Below, in pieces: positions 10,393 to 21,872 of a DNA stretch of 64,000 bases (position 1 is the first letter of the stretch; each line of letters opens with the position of its first letter). The stretch is from Silurus meridionalis (Eukaryota; Chordata; Actinopteri; Siluriformes; Siluridae). Location of the stretch: assembly GCF_014805685.1 (NCBI RefSeq), contig NC_060911.1, forward strand, positions 8,539,712-8,603,711, read 5' to 3'. A program made the translations under genes and the position numbers. The notes beneath the pieces were generated by a model. The model did not search any database and was not told the DNA's origin. It saw nothing but the letters and a program-made list of their open reading frames with translations.

Positions 10393-11341
10393 TCTCTCTC
10401 TCACAGTGTACTGCAATGCTTGACTGGATCGCACTTTCCAAACAGAAGAGATGGCAATATCGATTAAGCGAGTGTGTTTTTCTTACTCCCAAATGGCCGC
10501 AGTAATCACCCTGAGCTCAGTGTATTTACGTTCAGCATTGCCACCTTTTTTTTTAAACCATACGAATAAACAGTACATCGTAAAGCCAAACGTGGCAGCC
10601 GTCAGCCATTCCGGCTTTGATTTAAGGTAAAGCAGGGGTTCGGCATGCGGCGCGCTGATAACGTTATCTCGTGATGTTGGGGTTAGTCATGTGTGACATC
10701 TTTAACAGACACACTGCAGAAACAGCATACATTTCAAGGTCATGTTGTCGGTCTGATTTTTATAACATGCCAGTCATTGGGGACGGTGACAGTCGCTGCA
10801 TGCATATATGCAAGAGAGACAGACAGACAGTAGTGGGGAAAGGACAGCTGACGAGGCGGGAAGACGACGGACAGCGTGCATAATAAGGGTGTAGTGATGA
10901 AGCGAGGGGTGACCCCGAATAATTGAAGATTCGATTTTTCTATAGGAGGATTCCACTACCAATCTTACCGTCGAAACTCCGCAGAGGTGCTGTGAAACGA
11001 GGATCGTGCCATTTTTGGTTATATTGGGAGGGAGGTTGATTTCACTTGATTTCAATGTCTGATATCACATAGAGCTGCTGGTCTTACTATAAGTTAATAT
11101 ACAGCCTATTAAGATAATGCTGGTAAAAAAAAAATGAAAATAAAGAAGCTTTTAATAAATGTTATTAATGTCAGTGAATAAATCAAACCAACACTTTGAC
11201 AGATTTAAGTTTCACTTTCCCTGATCTGTGACCGACACTGGAGGATCCAGTACAATACAGCAGGGATTTAAATATTTAACTTATCTTATCTTTAATGGTT
11301 CTTTAAAGGTATATTCTGTTATAATTTAGTTCTGTAAATAC

Positions 11342-11342
<1 letters not shown>
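10390..11342. other. unassigned DNA with a possible transposon remnant
   Basis: The part at 10883-11095 (GTGACCCCGAATAATTGAAG, ATTCGATTTTTCTATAGGAG) looks like a dispersed fish DNA-transposon fragment, but I see no second terminal repeat. The rest has no recognisable feature. Confidence 0.3.
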
Positions 11343-11433
<91 letters not shown>

Positions 11434-11439
11434 TTTTTT
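11343..11439. repeat. (TA)n followed by poly-T
   Basis: About 73 bp of TA units run directly into a 24-base T tract. Confidence 0.95.
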
Positions 11440-11502
11440 CTTTTTTCTTTTTCCCACAGTGCTTCAATATTTATTCAAGTGCACTCGCACTCACCCAGGA
11501 CC

Positions 11503-11503
<1 letters not shown>

Positions 11504-11561
<58 letters not shown>

Positions 11562-11564
11562 ACA
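11504..11564. repeat. (AC)n microsatellite
   Basis: About 60 bp of AC units with one AAAC interruption near its end. Confidence 0.95.
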
Positions 11565-11690
11565 ATATATGCATTTTGATTATATACATGACTTGACAAA
11601 TCTGAAAATGTCAATCTTCAGTCGAGGACACCCCTAGGAAATAAGCACATGTTTACATACACAGTATATGTACTAGTGGTTATTGTCATG

Positions 11691-11693
11691 ATG

Positions 11694-11743
<50 letters not shown>

Positions 11744-11805
11744 GAGGGGTGGATGGAAGGAATGGAAGGAATGGAAGGGATGGAGGGAGGAAAAAGAAAA
11801 ATAAG

Positions 11806-11867
<62 letters not shown>

Positions 11868-11917
11868 GAATGGAGGGAGGAAAAAGAAAAAATAGGAGGT
11901 AAGAAAGAAAGAACGCT

Positions 11918-11964
<47 letters not shown>

Positions 11965-12055
11965 ATGAAAGGAAGGAAAGAAGGAAAGAAGGAAGGAAAA
12001 AAATAGGAGAGAGGGAAGGAAGGGAAAAAGAAAAAAAGAGAAAGACAGAAAAAGA
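11691..12055. repeat. polypurine (GAAA)n/(GGAA)n tract
   Basis: About 365 bp that are almost entirely purine on the plus strand. Pure GAAA blocks (11695-11742, 11805-11867, 11920-11963) alternate with GGAAT/GGAG variant blocks. A 156-codon minus-strand frame is just its phenylalanine/serine/leucine translation. Long polypurine mirror repeats can form triplex DNA. Confidence 0.9.
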
Positions 12056-12064
12056 ACAAAGTCA

Positions 12065-12255
12065 CTAAGAAACATCATTCTGTTTTGGTAAAGAGAGATA
12101 TCAGGAAGCTGGGGTGAGAGCTCAGGGTCAGCCATGTTACAAAACCCGTGAAACACTGAAAGTTAAGGGCCTTGCTTAAGGGCCCCAAGCGTGGCAGCTT
12201 GGTTTAAAACCCCGACCTTTAAATCACTAACCCACTGAGCTACTACTTCTTTAAG
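12065..12255 (-). mobile_element. tRNA-derived SINE, minus strand
   Basis: Read on the minus strand it starts with an A-box-like TAGCTCAGTGGG (plus positions 12231-12242) and a B-box-like region (12201-12213). It continues GGGGCCCTTAAGCAAGGCCC, then GGCTGACCCTGAGCTCTCAC and CCCAGCTTCC. The same order occurs at 47341-47560 (plus strand). It is decayed but nearly full length. Confidence 0.65.
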
Positions 12256-12419
12256 TATAGTATACTACAGTATAGTAAATACTGTACTGTTTTAAATCGG
12301 ATCAATAGAATTTAAAAATACATTCAGAAGAAATCCGTCAAATTCCCCCACATTTTTTTACAGAATTGTGCTTGTCTTTTCTCATTATTGTTCCCTCTCT
12401 CTTTCTCTTTCTGCCCAGC
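12256..12419. other. unassigned AT-rich DNA
   Basis: A short AGTATAGTATACT-type palindromic region at 12254-12285, otherwise no feature. Confidence 0.45.
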
Positions 12420-12545
12420 ACATTCTGCATGATTAACATCCTCCCATAATTGTAATCATTTGCATTCTAATAGAGGGCAATTAAAACCACGGACAAAATA
12501 AACAGCACTTTTGAAGTTATTTTCCCAAAGAACTGGGCGTCACAT
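12420..12545. promoter_or_regulatory. candidate conserved non-coding element
   Basis: Within 75 bp there are CATAATTGTAATCATTTGCA (with ATTTGCAT at 12458-12465, an octamer-like site), TTCTAATAGAGGGCAATTAA and CACGGACAAAATAAACAGC. The density of homeodomain, POU and forkhead-like cores in complex sequence is what conserved enhancers look like. No conservation data are available. Confidence 0.3.
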
Positions 12546-13709
12546 TCACTTGTCCACACCAATTTCATCATGCAAAGCCTCTACAGTCCCAGTCTCCGTT
12601 ATTGGCAGGCAGATGTCTCCTAGCAGATAGCGCTGCAGTATCGAAGTAGATCCGACGACATCATCTATGTTAAAAGTATGTTCGAAGCTTGTGACTCGAG
12701 CCACGTTCGCCTCATGCTCATGTATGTGGTTTTATATATGTGTGATCTTTTGAAAGAGGAAATTTCAAATCCAGCACTCTATTGATGTCTGATCCATATC
12801 AGATCGTTACATCCCCTGAGGCAGTTGCTTGACATGTGTCTCGAGCTGTGATCCCTGGTTTAGAAGCTGTCAGATAGAACTGACCCTCTAATCCATGCTG
12901 ACATGCCCATAACACTCAGCTCACCTAAGCTCTCATTTCAGGATTATTTCATTAATCCCTGGCTTGTTTCTAAGATTCGGCTATTGAGAGAGTCGATCTG
13001 TCAAGTTTATCTGGCTTTTTTTTTTTTCCCCCTGCACTGGGGAGGCCTGAGTCCCTCTCTCCGGCCTGGAGCAAGAGATAAGAGAGGGATGAATTGCAGC
13101 CTGGAAAGAAGAGAAACGAGCTATGCTTTGGCTTGAGGGACACACTCGAGATGACCTGTCGGATTCGTGTGATTGGAGTGACCCCTGTGTCCCGGCCAAA
13201 GAAATGGGAGGATTCTAACTTGGACGTAATGCTGGAATCAAGGCTGTGTGGTGATTCTTGTTTGTTAGAGCCAAATATTTGGATTATGTTACACTGTATC
13301 AGATCATACGCTTGATTTTTTTTTTCCCTACCATAATCCTTTGAATTGATGCACTATTTGTAATTATACAGCATTCTGTAGGGCATCTTCGGCTCAGCAT
13401 TCTTCGCTCTTCTGATCCCAATTTTGCGAAGATCCGGTGCAAAAGGAGGATTATGGAAGCGAGAGCTGGTGATGATACTGGGAAAAAAAAGGATCATATT
13501 ATTGTGCTACATTATTGTTTTTTTTTTTGGTCTTCATCACAAGAACACACATTACAAATATCCATTTCTAACATGGAATGAATGAAGAGAATGACATCAT
13601 CATCTCATGAATTATCCATGGCTTTACTTGTACATGTCAGAACCTTTCAGCAAGAAACCAACAGGAACAGCTGTTTGACCTTTTCTTTAAAGATACCTCT
13701 TCTTTATAA

Positions 13710-13715
<6 letters not shown>
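12546..13715. other. unassigned non-coding DNA
   Basis: Unique-looking sequence with poly-T runs at 13017-13027 and 13316-13325. The three short frames at 12903-13315 overlap each other and have no family signature. Confidence 0.4.
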
Positions 13716-13765
<50 letters not shown>

Positions 13766-13808
13766 GTTGTCTCTGTGTTTCCTATTTTTTTCTGTTATTA
13801 TCTGTCTT

Positions 13809-13866
<58 letters not shown>
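13716..13866. repeat. two (CT)n tracts
   Basis: CT tracts at 13716-13761 and 13813-13866, separated by a T-rich spacer. The 118-codon frame across them is low-complexity translation. Confidence 0.95.
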
Positions 13867-13869
<3 letters not shown>

Positions 13870-14084
13870 ATTTCTCATTTCCATGTGTTTTTTTTCTCTT
13901 CTGGCTTTCGGGTTTTGTCAGTGATTAATCCAACCTGATAGAGGAAAAGAGAGAGAAAAAGAGAGAGTATTTTCTCAGCAAATTTCTGCACTATAAACAC
14001 TTCGCCCTATATCACTCTGGTGTGCTCAGGCTGGAAAATACCAAAACTCATTTCCCAAATATCAGACGCTCTCTGTGCCCGGAA
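13867..14084. other. unassigned non-coding DNA
   Basis: No recognisable feature apart from short AG-rich runs near 13950. Confidence 0.45.
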
Positions 14085-14345
14085 TACCACTGAGCCCATT
14101 ACATTAATACCCTCAGCCATATTTATTCAGAGCTGAAAGCACCTCTCTGACATAGTGATAGCATGTAATAGCACAGCAAAGTAAAATCACCCTGGATCAT
14201 AAACGCATTCATATGCAGATGTGTTTCGTTCTCGTGCGTCCGTGTATCTATCGACGGGGGGGAGGCTTCTTCCTGCCTGACAGAGTGACTGACTGCAATG
14301 TTAAGTGTAATTACATCTGACTTCAATCAAGCGCTAATGAAATAA
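14085..14345. promoter_or_regulatory. candidate conserved non-coding island
   Basis: Complex sequence including CCCATTACATTAATACCCTC, AGTGTAATTACATCTGACTT and AATCAAGCGCTAATGAAATA. It is repeat-free and rich in TAAT cores. A regulatory role is a guess from composition. Confidence 0.2.
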
Positions 14346-14519
14346 GGCTCTATCACCACAGAGGCTGGATATATCAGTCATCTAATTGTTTCGGCACGTC
14401 GTGACGTCACGACCATTGAGCCGCATTCGTAAAACAGTCGATTTTCCATAGAAGGGAAAATGCTTTGCCAGTATTATAGTCGCTGTTTTATATGGAAGTG
14501 TTCACATTTAAATGGTTCT

Positions 14520-14836
14520 ATACCAAAATATATACAAATGGTAAAGGAATCATATAAAATACATAAACTATACTCCACTACAATATAAGATACAATGCAA
14601 TGGTTTGCCTTTATATACAAAACTATACGAAACTATGCCACACTATATGTAATAATAAACTGTACTGTGAAATACAATGTTATTCTATACTGGTAGCGTA
14701 TGTGATATATAATATATAATATATATAATACAATGCACTATTTTTATAGTATGACACACTAAATTGTGCCATACTCAAGTCAATTATGATCTACTCTACA
14801 ATACTCCATTATACTATACTAGGGATGGTAAGACAT
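14520..14836. repeat. degenerate ACTATA-rich tract with a local duplicate
   Basis: Sequence built from ACTATAC/ACAATA-like words. The part at 14728-14818 aligns by eye with 16936-17031 (both have CAAT.CACTATT, GTATGACACAC, GATCTACTC.ACAATACT). The RTE fragment begins about where this copy ends. Confidence 0.55.
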
Positions 14837-14837
14837 A

Positions 14838-15152
14838 GAAATTAGTTTATTAGAGGGACAGCGCATGTAGGACGTTTTGGAGACAAGGTGAGGGAGGCGA
14901 GATTGAGATGGTTTGGACATGAGCAGAGGAGGGACATGGGGATGGTAAGACATATAGTCGGTAGGAGAATGCTGAGGATGGAGCCACCAGGAAGGAGGAA
15001 AAGAGGAAGACCAAGGAGGAGGTTTATGGATGTGGTGAGGGAAGACATGCAGGTAATTGGGTTGAAAGAGGCAGATGTAGAGGACAGGGGGATATGGAGA
15101 CGGACGATCTGCTGTGGCGACCCCTAATGGGAGAAGCCAAAAGAAGAAGAAG
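14838..15152 (+). mobile_element. RTE-type LINE 3' fragment
   Basis: Homologous to the 3' end of the copy at 27320-28383. Translation gives EARLRWFGHEQRR, RRMLRMEPPGRRKRGRPRRR and FMDVVREDMQV, ends in CGDP and a TAA stop at 15125-15127. A 25-base 3' UTR then ends in a GAAGAAGAAG tail, as in the other copy. Truncated at the 5' side, it keeps only the last ~95 codons of the reverse-transcriptase ORF, mostly open. Confidence 0.8.
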
Positions 15153-16935
15153 GGATGGAAAGACATTGAAGTTAACGATTTTAAGAAAAGTGTGCATCGC
15201 ATACAAGTCAACATTTGTATCACATAGCATCGTTTTTAACATTCACATCGGTTTAAGGCGATTTATTTATATATAATTATCAGGAGATACTTGTATTATT
15301 TAAAAAGTGACCAATAATTTGTGACCAATATTTTATAGTAGTAGTAGATTGATTTCTTCTCACAAAATGTTTCCTCTCAGCAACGCTGGCGCTACGTGAA
15401 TATGACGTATCGCAACACTACGGAGACCGAGTCGTGTCCTAAGAGTCACATAGAATATAGATTGACATGGCAGAGGTAGAGCTGCGACTTCCTGGAGATG
15501 GAACAGGAAAATGTGGTTTTATTGATTTTTTTTTTTTCCTTTTTTTTACATTACAAAGGCTTGTTTGTGAAAGGGGCCATGCGTTAGAAGTCAATATCTA
15601 CCATACTATACTATATTATACTATACTCTACTTTATTATACTTTATTGCTCATATGTACTGATGTTAATACCCTACACTTTATCTTTGACCTTATGCACA
15701 CCAGGCATCGCCTTGCCCTAAGTGTCTTCCTCAATCTTTACACCCTACAACCAGCTTAATGCAGTTAATGCAACAACTTCAATGCAATACATTTCCTACT
15801 TCACATATCATTTTCTAGCCTGTGTTTTGTTTGCGCTTTCTCAGATGTCAGTCTAAATTGTGGCATGTAAAAACCTCCAGCCAACCAACCAGCTGCCAGG
15901 ACGAGAACCCCAGTAAAATCATACTTGGCCCTAAAATTCTAGAAGGCTTGAAATATTTGAGGATGAATTATTACTTTTGACTCTCTGGCTACGCATCTAA
16001 TGGAGATGGTACAGCAGATGAAAGTTAAAGTCTCAGATCACCATTTACAGGTTTATTACACCTTTTTTAATATTACTTTTATTGATATGAAAAAAAAAAA
16101 AAGAAATAATAATAACCTTCTCAATCATCACACCTAGACCTCCCATAGTTATCAGATTTTTGCTCTACCTACTGCCTTCTGCAAAAGGAATAACAAGGTC
16201 AAATGCTGGTGTGACCCCAGATTACTACACTTACGGAATAAAGACCGGGCCAAGAAATGTGTTCTGGATGTGCTATCTGTGATGGACGCTGCTGCGCTTC
16301 GATAATGGCACGTCATTTAGATACATCTGTTCATTGTTTTGATCTCTCGCTCTCTCTCTCGCTCCCCTCTCTCTTCCCTCTCACTCCCTTTTACACAAAC
16401 ACAGAGGGTGTGTATGCTAGTCCCGGCTCGCACTGTTGCCCAGCTTGATATTCCATTAAATGCACGTGCCATACCGTCTGCGCCACAGATGTCTGACGCG
16501 TGGACCGGACACAAATAATTTGCTGTTCGTTTATTAATTTATATACTTACCCAGATTTTAGAGCGAGAAAACAGCTGCCGTGTCACCACACCACAACTCT
16601 ACCTCCCCAGAATAGCTAATCCATAAAAAGTGCTGGCAGGATACAAGCATTAGCTCAGGTGTACAGGGTGCACAGCCAACTGGAAAAGCTTCTCTCACAC
16701 TCACACAGTCCCAATAGAGGAGGAGGAGAAGGAGGACACGTCAGAATCATGACCACAGAGCATTTGAGAGTCATCTTTGGTCCTGCAGGACATCATCATC
16801 ACTACACAGCATGACATGGGAAAATAAAGATAGACAGATTTATACTACTTGTTAGTTTGTACTGGATGAAAAGTAGAGCAGTGAATGATGCAAGAATGCA
16901 AGGACCATTGAGGAGCACAGAAGTGTAACATCACA
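15153..16935. other. unassigned non-coding DNA
   Basis: AT-rich with degenerate TATACTATAC words at 15600-15650, an A-run at 16089-16101 and short CT-rich runs at 16345-16385. Small frames at 15467-15721 and 16257-16514 have no protein-like features. Confidence 0.4.
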
Positions 16936-17031
16936 ACAATACAATACACTATTCGATGGTATGACACACCGAATCATGCTATACGTGAGACAATCAGGAT
17001 CTACTCAACAATACTAGATTATACCATACCA
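16936..17031. repeat. second copy of the 14.73 kb sequence
   Basis: Aligns by eye to 14728-14818 at roughly three quarters identity, same orientation. The source element is unknown. Confidence 0.5.
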
Positions 17032-20000
17032 GTAGTTAATTATATCGAATAAAATGATCATGAGGTGTAAAAAACTAAGCAAAACTAATTCTAATAATAA
17101 TTTCAGCTGATTAAAAAAATCACGCAAATAAGGTCACGGGTGTTATGGCACATCAGAGTCAATAGATACCATCAAGCGACGAACAAAACAAGACGTGTGT
17201 GAGTAAACAAGTAGCTAATGTTAGCTCAGTTTGCTAGCTTGAATGTCGAGGGAAGAGGTGATGTTTTTTGTATTAACAGATGGACCATTGAGAAATGATG
17301 GATGAATGAGCAATGCTAAAATGTACTTTTTTAACCACTTGATTTTTTAAAAAGTTATAAATCAGCTTATTACTGGTTATAGTAGGCTTTATGTTAAGCG
17401 CTATGAGTCGTAACTACAAAGAAGCATCTCTCAAATTCCTCATTCCATTTCAGCTGCAAACATAAAAGAAATGAAGATGCCAAGAAGCAAAGCTATACTG
17501 TAGATGTAAAGACATGAACACTGGTATTCATTTTCTAAGCATGGCACAAACAAACCACTGTATCCTTGTCTGTCTGTTCTGCTGATTTGGTATTAGACAA
17601 TCATTTCAACATGTTATATTAATTGACTGTGAGTGTTACTGTATGTCTGCGTGTACGTATTTTAGTTCGTTTCATGCCGCATAAGATCACCGAATTGCTA
17701 CTTTCTAGTCACGTCATCGTTATTCCTTTGTATCCGTTTGCGATCATAAATCCAGCGCCGCCTGACACGGGAATGCCCGGCCGACATGGCGCGATCTTTC
17801 CCCGACGTTCCGGATCTGACGGCCGGATTTCATCTTCTTTCCTGGAACACGCACGCCGGCGACGGATCTGTTGACACATCCGTCCGCATGTGTCTGTGTA
17901 ATGATATTATTTTTCATTTCCCGGGCAAAAAAGAAAACACCATTACCCAGGGCAGTGAGTCGTAACGGAGCATTCTGTGCCTCCGTCTCTTTTCCTCTTC
18001 TTCGGCGGGACTCTAATTGAATTACCCACTCTCATGATGGAAAGTTTCAAAGGGACCGTTGCTGTCTTTTTCCTCTTTTTCCTTCCTTTCCGCTTTGCCG
18101 TAGTTCCTTTCTCTCCCCTGGCACGCATCGCCAGCTGACAGTGACACAAGCTGGCCGTCCGATTTAGCCTCGGTTAAAGAAAATCCGGCTCCAGAGAGAA
18201 TATGAAGAGACAGGTGATCAGGGTCAGGTTACGGACCCGTCTTTTATCCTCCGTGCTTGGGCTAGAGCTATATTCACGCAGCATTCAGTTCTTTTGAAAG
18301 GAGACGTCCACCACCAGCGCTAAAGTCAGGCAGACGGAATTCAGGCCGGCGGATGAAGAGGCAAGAAGCCAGCATCTTTTGTGCAATGGGATTAGGGAAG
18401 AAAAAGAACGATGAAAAAGGGATCCAGCTCTGACTGGCACCTCTATAGACAGAAGGACACCCGTTTGACAAGAGGTCCCAGTGTATTATTGCACGCACAC
18501 ACGACACAAATTGCTTTATGATGCACGAGAAAGTAACTCGCGCAAATTACTGAGGATTTCTTACAAAAACACACCCTCTGAACTCCACGTGACGGTTCGA
18601 TCCGATCGTGCGAAACACAACTTTAACAATATTACTAGTGCGTTTGAAAAGCTTCGCTTTAGAGGTTTGTTTGAGAGTCAGGTATTACTTCCAGCGAGTT
18701 GCAAAATCGCTGGAATTCCCCTGTGCGCACGTGTCATTAGCAAGTCCCTCCCTTTCATTAGTGCAATTGTGTAGATGAGCTTTTTATGGCCTCTTACAAT
18801 GATGGACAATTGTCTAATGGATAATTGTCTATTTCTTTAAGAGCGCTCGCATATGTGCGGTCTATTTAAAAAAAAAAAAAAAAAAAACTCTGTTTTTCTA
18901 CTCTGTGAGATTCGTGTAGGTGAGAACACAACTATCGAGCCTGTGCAGACCGAACTGTTTAATGAGTACAAACTATTAAATGGGGGAAATAATGCGACTG
19001 AGTGTGGAGAATATTCTAGAAACCATCTACAGGTATGCTTTTCTGATACTCTTTAGTCGTACTTTATCGCAACATTGATATAAACCATGGCACGAAAGGT
19101 CAAACAGAGGGCAGAGTCCGATGGCGACGCCTTCTCCAAAGAGGGAGGAGTGGCGTTCTTTCTAAGCGAGTAAAACACAGATAGAGGGACTGAGTGCTCC
19201 CCCAGGGCCTGACCTTCAGCCTGTGCTCTGAAAACCCACAATCAGGGAAGCCAAGCAAAATTGATTAGCACATTATTTTCTCTTGACGAGCTTTGGATAC
19301 TGGCGGGTTCGAGCTTTCAGAGCTTTCGGATCACCGACTAGCGCGTAGAAAAGGCGAGATAAAGATTTGAGAATAAAACATCTGCTCATGCGATAAACAG
19401 ATTTTCCAGCACGTGTATCTGTTTCATTTGGATGAACAGTGAGTTGTGTAGCATTCGATCGCTAATGGACTTTATAGTTGCTTCAACCATGATTTTACCA
19501 GTGACAGTTCTGCAAAATAACATCTGTATTTTCTTCTTTTTTTTTTTTAAGTATACTCACTCAATTCCATCGTGCATTCATAGTTAGGATTGATGCGAGG
19601 TAAAATAAAATAATAATAAAGTCGGGATCTAATGTGTTTCATCCTTTCATTTATAGTTACGCTGTTTAAGAGTTGGATTAATATGGTAAAAAAAAAAAAA
19701 AAAAAAAGAAAAGATAAAAACGGTTTGGATTTATGAGTCTTTCTGTACCAAATACACTCCTTATGAAAGTTTTATTTTTCGAGTATGGCCCCTAATGATG
19801 TCATGAAGAGCGGAATTCCTTGTATGAGTCTCATATGAGCCCTTACACACAGCAACCAGCACAACAGCAAGTGAACGCCCACCGCCATGCTTCATTCGGT
19901 AATCGTTGGCAGCGATACACAGGACTCGCTCGAGTGTGCTTTTAGACATCATTGCGCTTGATGTTCAAATTCAGACTGAATCTGGATCAGATATATGTAC

Positions 20001-20150
20001 GGCTGAATCTGATTGTTAGCCGTAGTTCATTTAAAACTATAAAGTTTTAGTCCGTTTTATTTATAGCAATTGACAGCTAGACAAAAGCTGTGTGCACTCG
20101 CAATTCTTTAGCTCCGCCCATGGCCACGCCTCCAGGAGCTCAGCTGTTTT
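17032..20150. other. long unassigned stretch
   Basis: About 3.1 kb without recognisable transposon ends or genes. A CpG-rich patch lies at 17745-17880. A-runs are at 18869-18887 and 19687-19706. A 28-codon plus-strand frame (19087-19173) has a good start context (ACCATGG) but no family match. The other frames are chance-sized. Confidence 0.4.
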
Positions 20151-20154
20151 TGGA

Positions 20155-20762
20155 GAAGAAGAAGACGAATAGCCTTTATTTTATTTGCCACATATACATT
20201 ACAGCAGTGGTCCCCAACCCCAACTTACATTATTTCCATTGTATTTAGTATCTGATTCTAAACGGTTTTATTTTGGAAAATTACCGGATTCTCTCAGCCA
20301 CATCTGTCTGATTCACTCTTGATTCATGTGAAGATGCTTGCCTCGGTCACATGTCACAAACAAACGCTACATTCTTAAAGGGGCTGCTCCGGCCGCTAAC
20401 ACATAATACATTACCGCAAAACCCAAGCGAGCAAAATGAACAAAAAACAACACAGTGGATTCACGTTTATTATTATATTTAGAAAAAAAACAGTTTTTAT
20501 GCCGGTCGTATCATTTCATTTCGTTGCATTTATCCGCCACACCTTAAAGGCCGGTCCGTGAAAATATTGTCCGACATTAAACCGGTCCGTGGCGCAATAA
20601 AGTTTGGGGACCGCTGCATTACAGCACAATGAAATTCTTTCTTTGCATATCCCAGATTGTTCGGAAGTTGGAGTCAAAACGCAGGGTCATCCATGATACA
20701 GCACCACTACAGCACAGAAGGTTAAGGGCCTTGCTCAAGGGCCCAAAAGTGGCAGCTGTAGC
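20155..20762 (-). mobile_element. SINE, minus strand, split by a hAT insertion
   Basis: Read on the minus strand, 20762-20617 gives TGGGCCCTTGAGCAAGGCCC, TTAACCTTCTGTGCTG, ATCATGGATGACCCTGCG and GAATTTCATTGTGCTGTAATG. After the hAT insertion it resumes as CTGTAATGTATATGTGGCA and a TAAA-rich tail ending in TCTTCTTCTT. This is the body and tail of the family at 12065 and 47341. The tRNA-like head is missing. Confidence 0.65.
20205..20616. mobile_element. non-autonomous hAT element with 8-bp target duplication
   Basis: Starts CAGTGGTCCCCAACCCC and ends AGTTTGGGGACCGCTG, giving near-perfect inverted termini (CAGTGGTCCCCAA against CAGCGGTCCCCAA). The flanking 8 bases CATTACAG (20197-20204 and 20617-20624) are identical, as expected for hAT insertion. 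The 412-bp interior, with GGCCGGTCCGTGAAAATA and ACCGGTCCGTGGCGCAA near the right end, has no transposase and must have been moved in trans. Confidence 0.85.
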
Positions 20763-21847
20763 TTTATTTTATAAATTTTATAAAACTAAAAACTCTTTGG
20801 AGATGTGAAGGATGCAATATTACTCTATAGGTAGTCAAGATTAACATCAGATTAACATTAAAATCTGCGTGTTATGTCCACTTTAAAATAAAATAAAAAC
20901 AAAACGAGCAGCATATGTTGAAAGTCAACTCTGAAACTGGTTGGAGTGGAATAGTTTAAAATTCACACACTATACTTGGCTAAGTGACGTGTCGAAAAGT
21001 TTTCGATATATGCTAATATTTACAATTCTAAATCCTATGCCCTGTGTGTGTCGGCCCGTGATGTAATGTTCGAGTGCTTTAGAATAGATTGAGGCTGCGC
21101 TACTCTGTGTATAAAACAGGGCTGAATAAAATCTTTATGTCTCTCACTTTCCCCCGAAGGGATTTTGAACGCTCCTATACGTTCCCGCGTTGGAAAGGTA
21201 TTTAGCATTTCAGATTCACATCGAGAAATGAGCTAGAAACTCAAGCACATAGCTAAAATATAGAAATGCGCGCCATGATGTGTACTCTGTGTGAGCAAGA
21301 CTGCGTGTGTGCCTTTGCACAAGTGTCGGAGAACTTTTTTTTTTGTGAAGCGTGCCGAAGCTAATCTGTACGTAGCGCCGTTAGTGTGCGAGCCCGTGTG
21401 TTTTTTTCACATCAGTAACCTAAACTGCACCTCAGGCGAGCTAAGTCATTACCACAGCTGTGCAGATAAACAGTAGCGGTGATGCTAAGCAGCTAGCTCC
21501 AGGGAGCGATTAGCATGGCGCAACGAAATGTAAGACGCGAGGGATATCCGTTATACCGCGTGACCTTTCTCGCTTTATCTCGACACGGCTGAATTATGTG
21601 TACATCACCGCGATTAGCATCGCCGCTTGATTGTTAGCAAAACATTTCACTCGTGCCTTATAGCTCCTATAGTGTGAAATATAGCCGTGGTATTAAAGCG
21701 GACGCTGAATTGAGAGGAAGAGAGATGATAAAGTGTGAGGGATGCTCAGAGGTGACCTGTACCTGCACGGAGTTACACCCTCTAGCTTAATCATAGCTGT
21801 CTTGTCTGCATCACCCTCACGTCCTTTTTGACACACACAAACTCACC
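20763..21847. other. unassigned non-coding DNA
   Basis: Unique-looking sequence without recognisable gene or repeat. The GCTAGC/TTAGC words near 21480-21520 are common in fish DNA. Confidence 0.4.
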
Positions 21848-21872
21848 CACACACACACACACACGCACACAA
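21848..21872. repeat. short (AC)n run
   Basis: About 25 bp of AC units with a CGC interruption. Confidence 0.85.

Noticed and set aside
11686..12156. 156-codon minus-strand open frame
   Set aside because: Translation of the GAAA/GGAA polypurine tract (FLSFFLSFF), not a gene.
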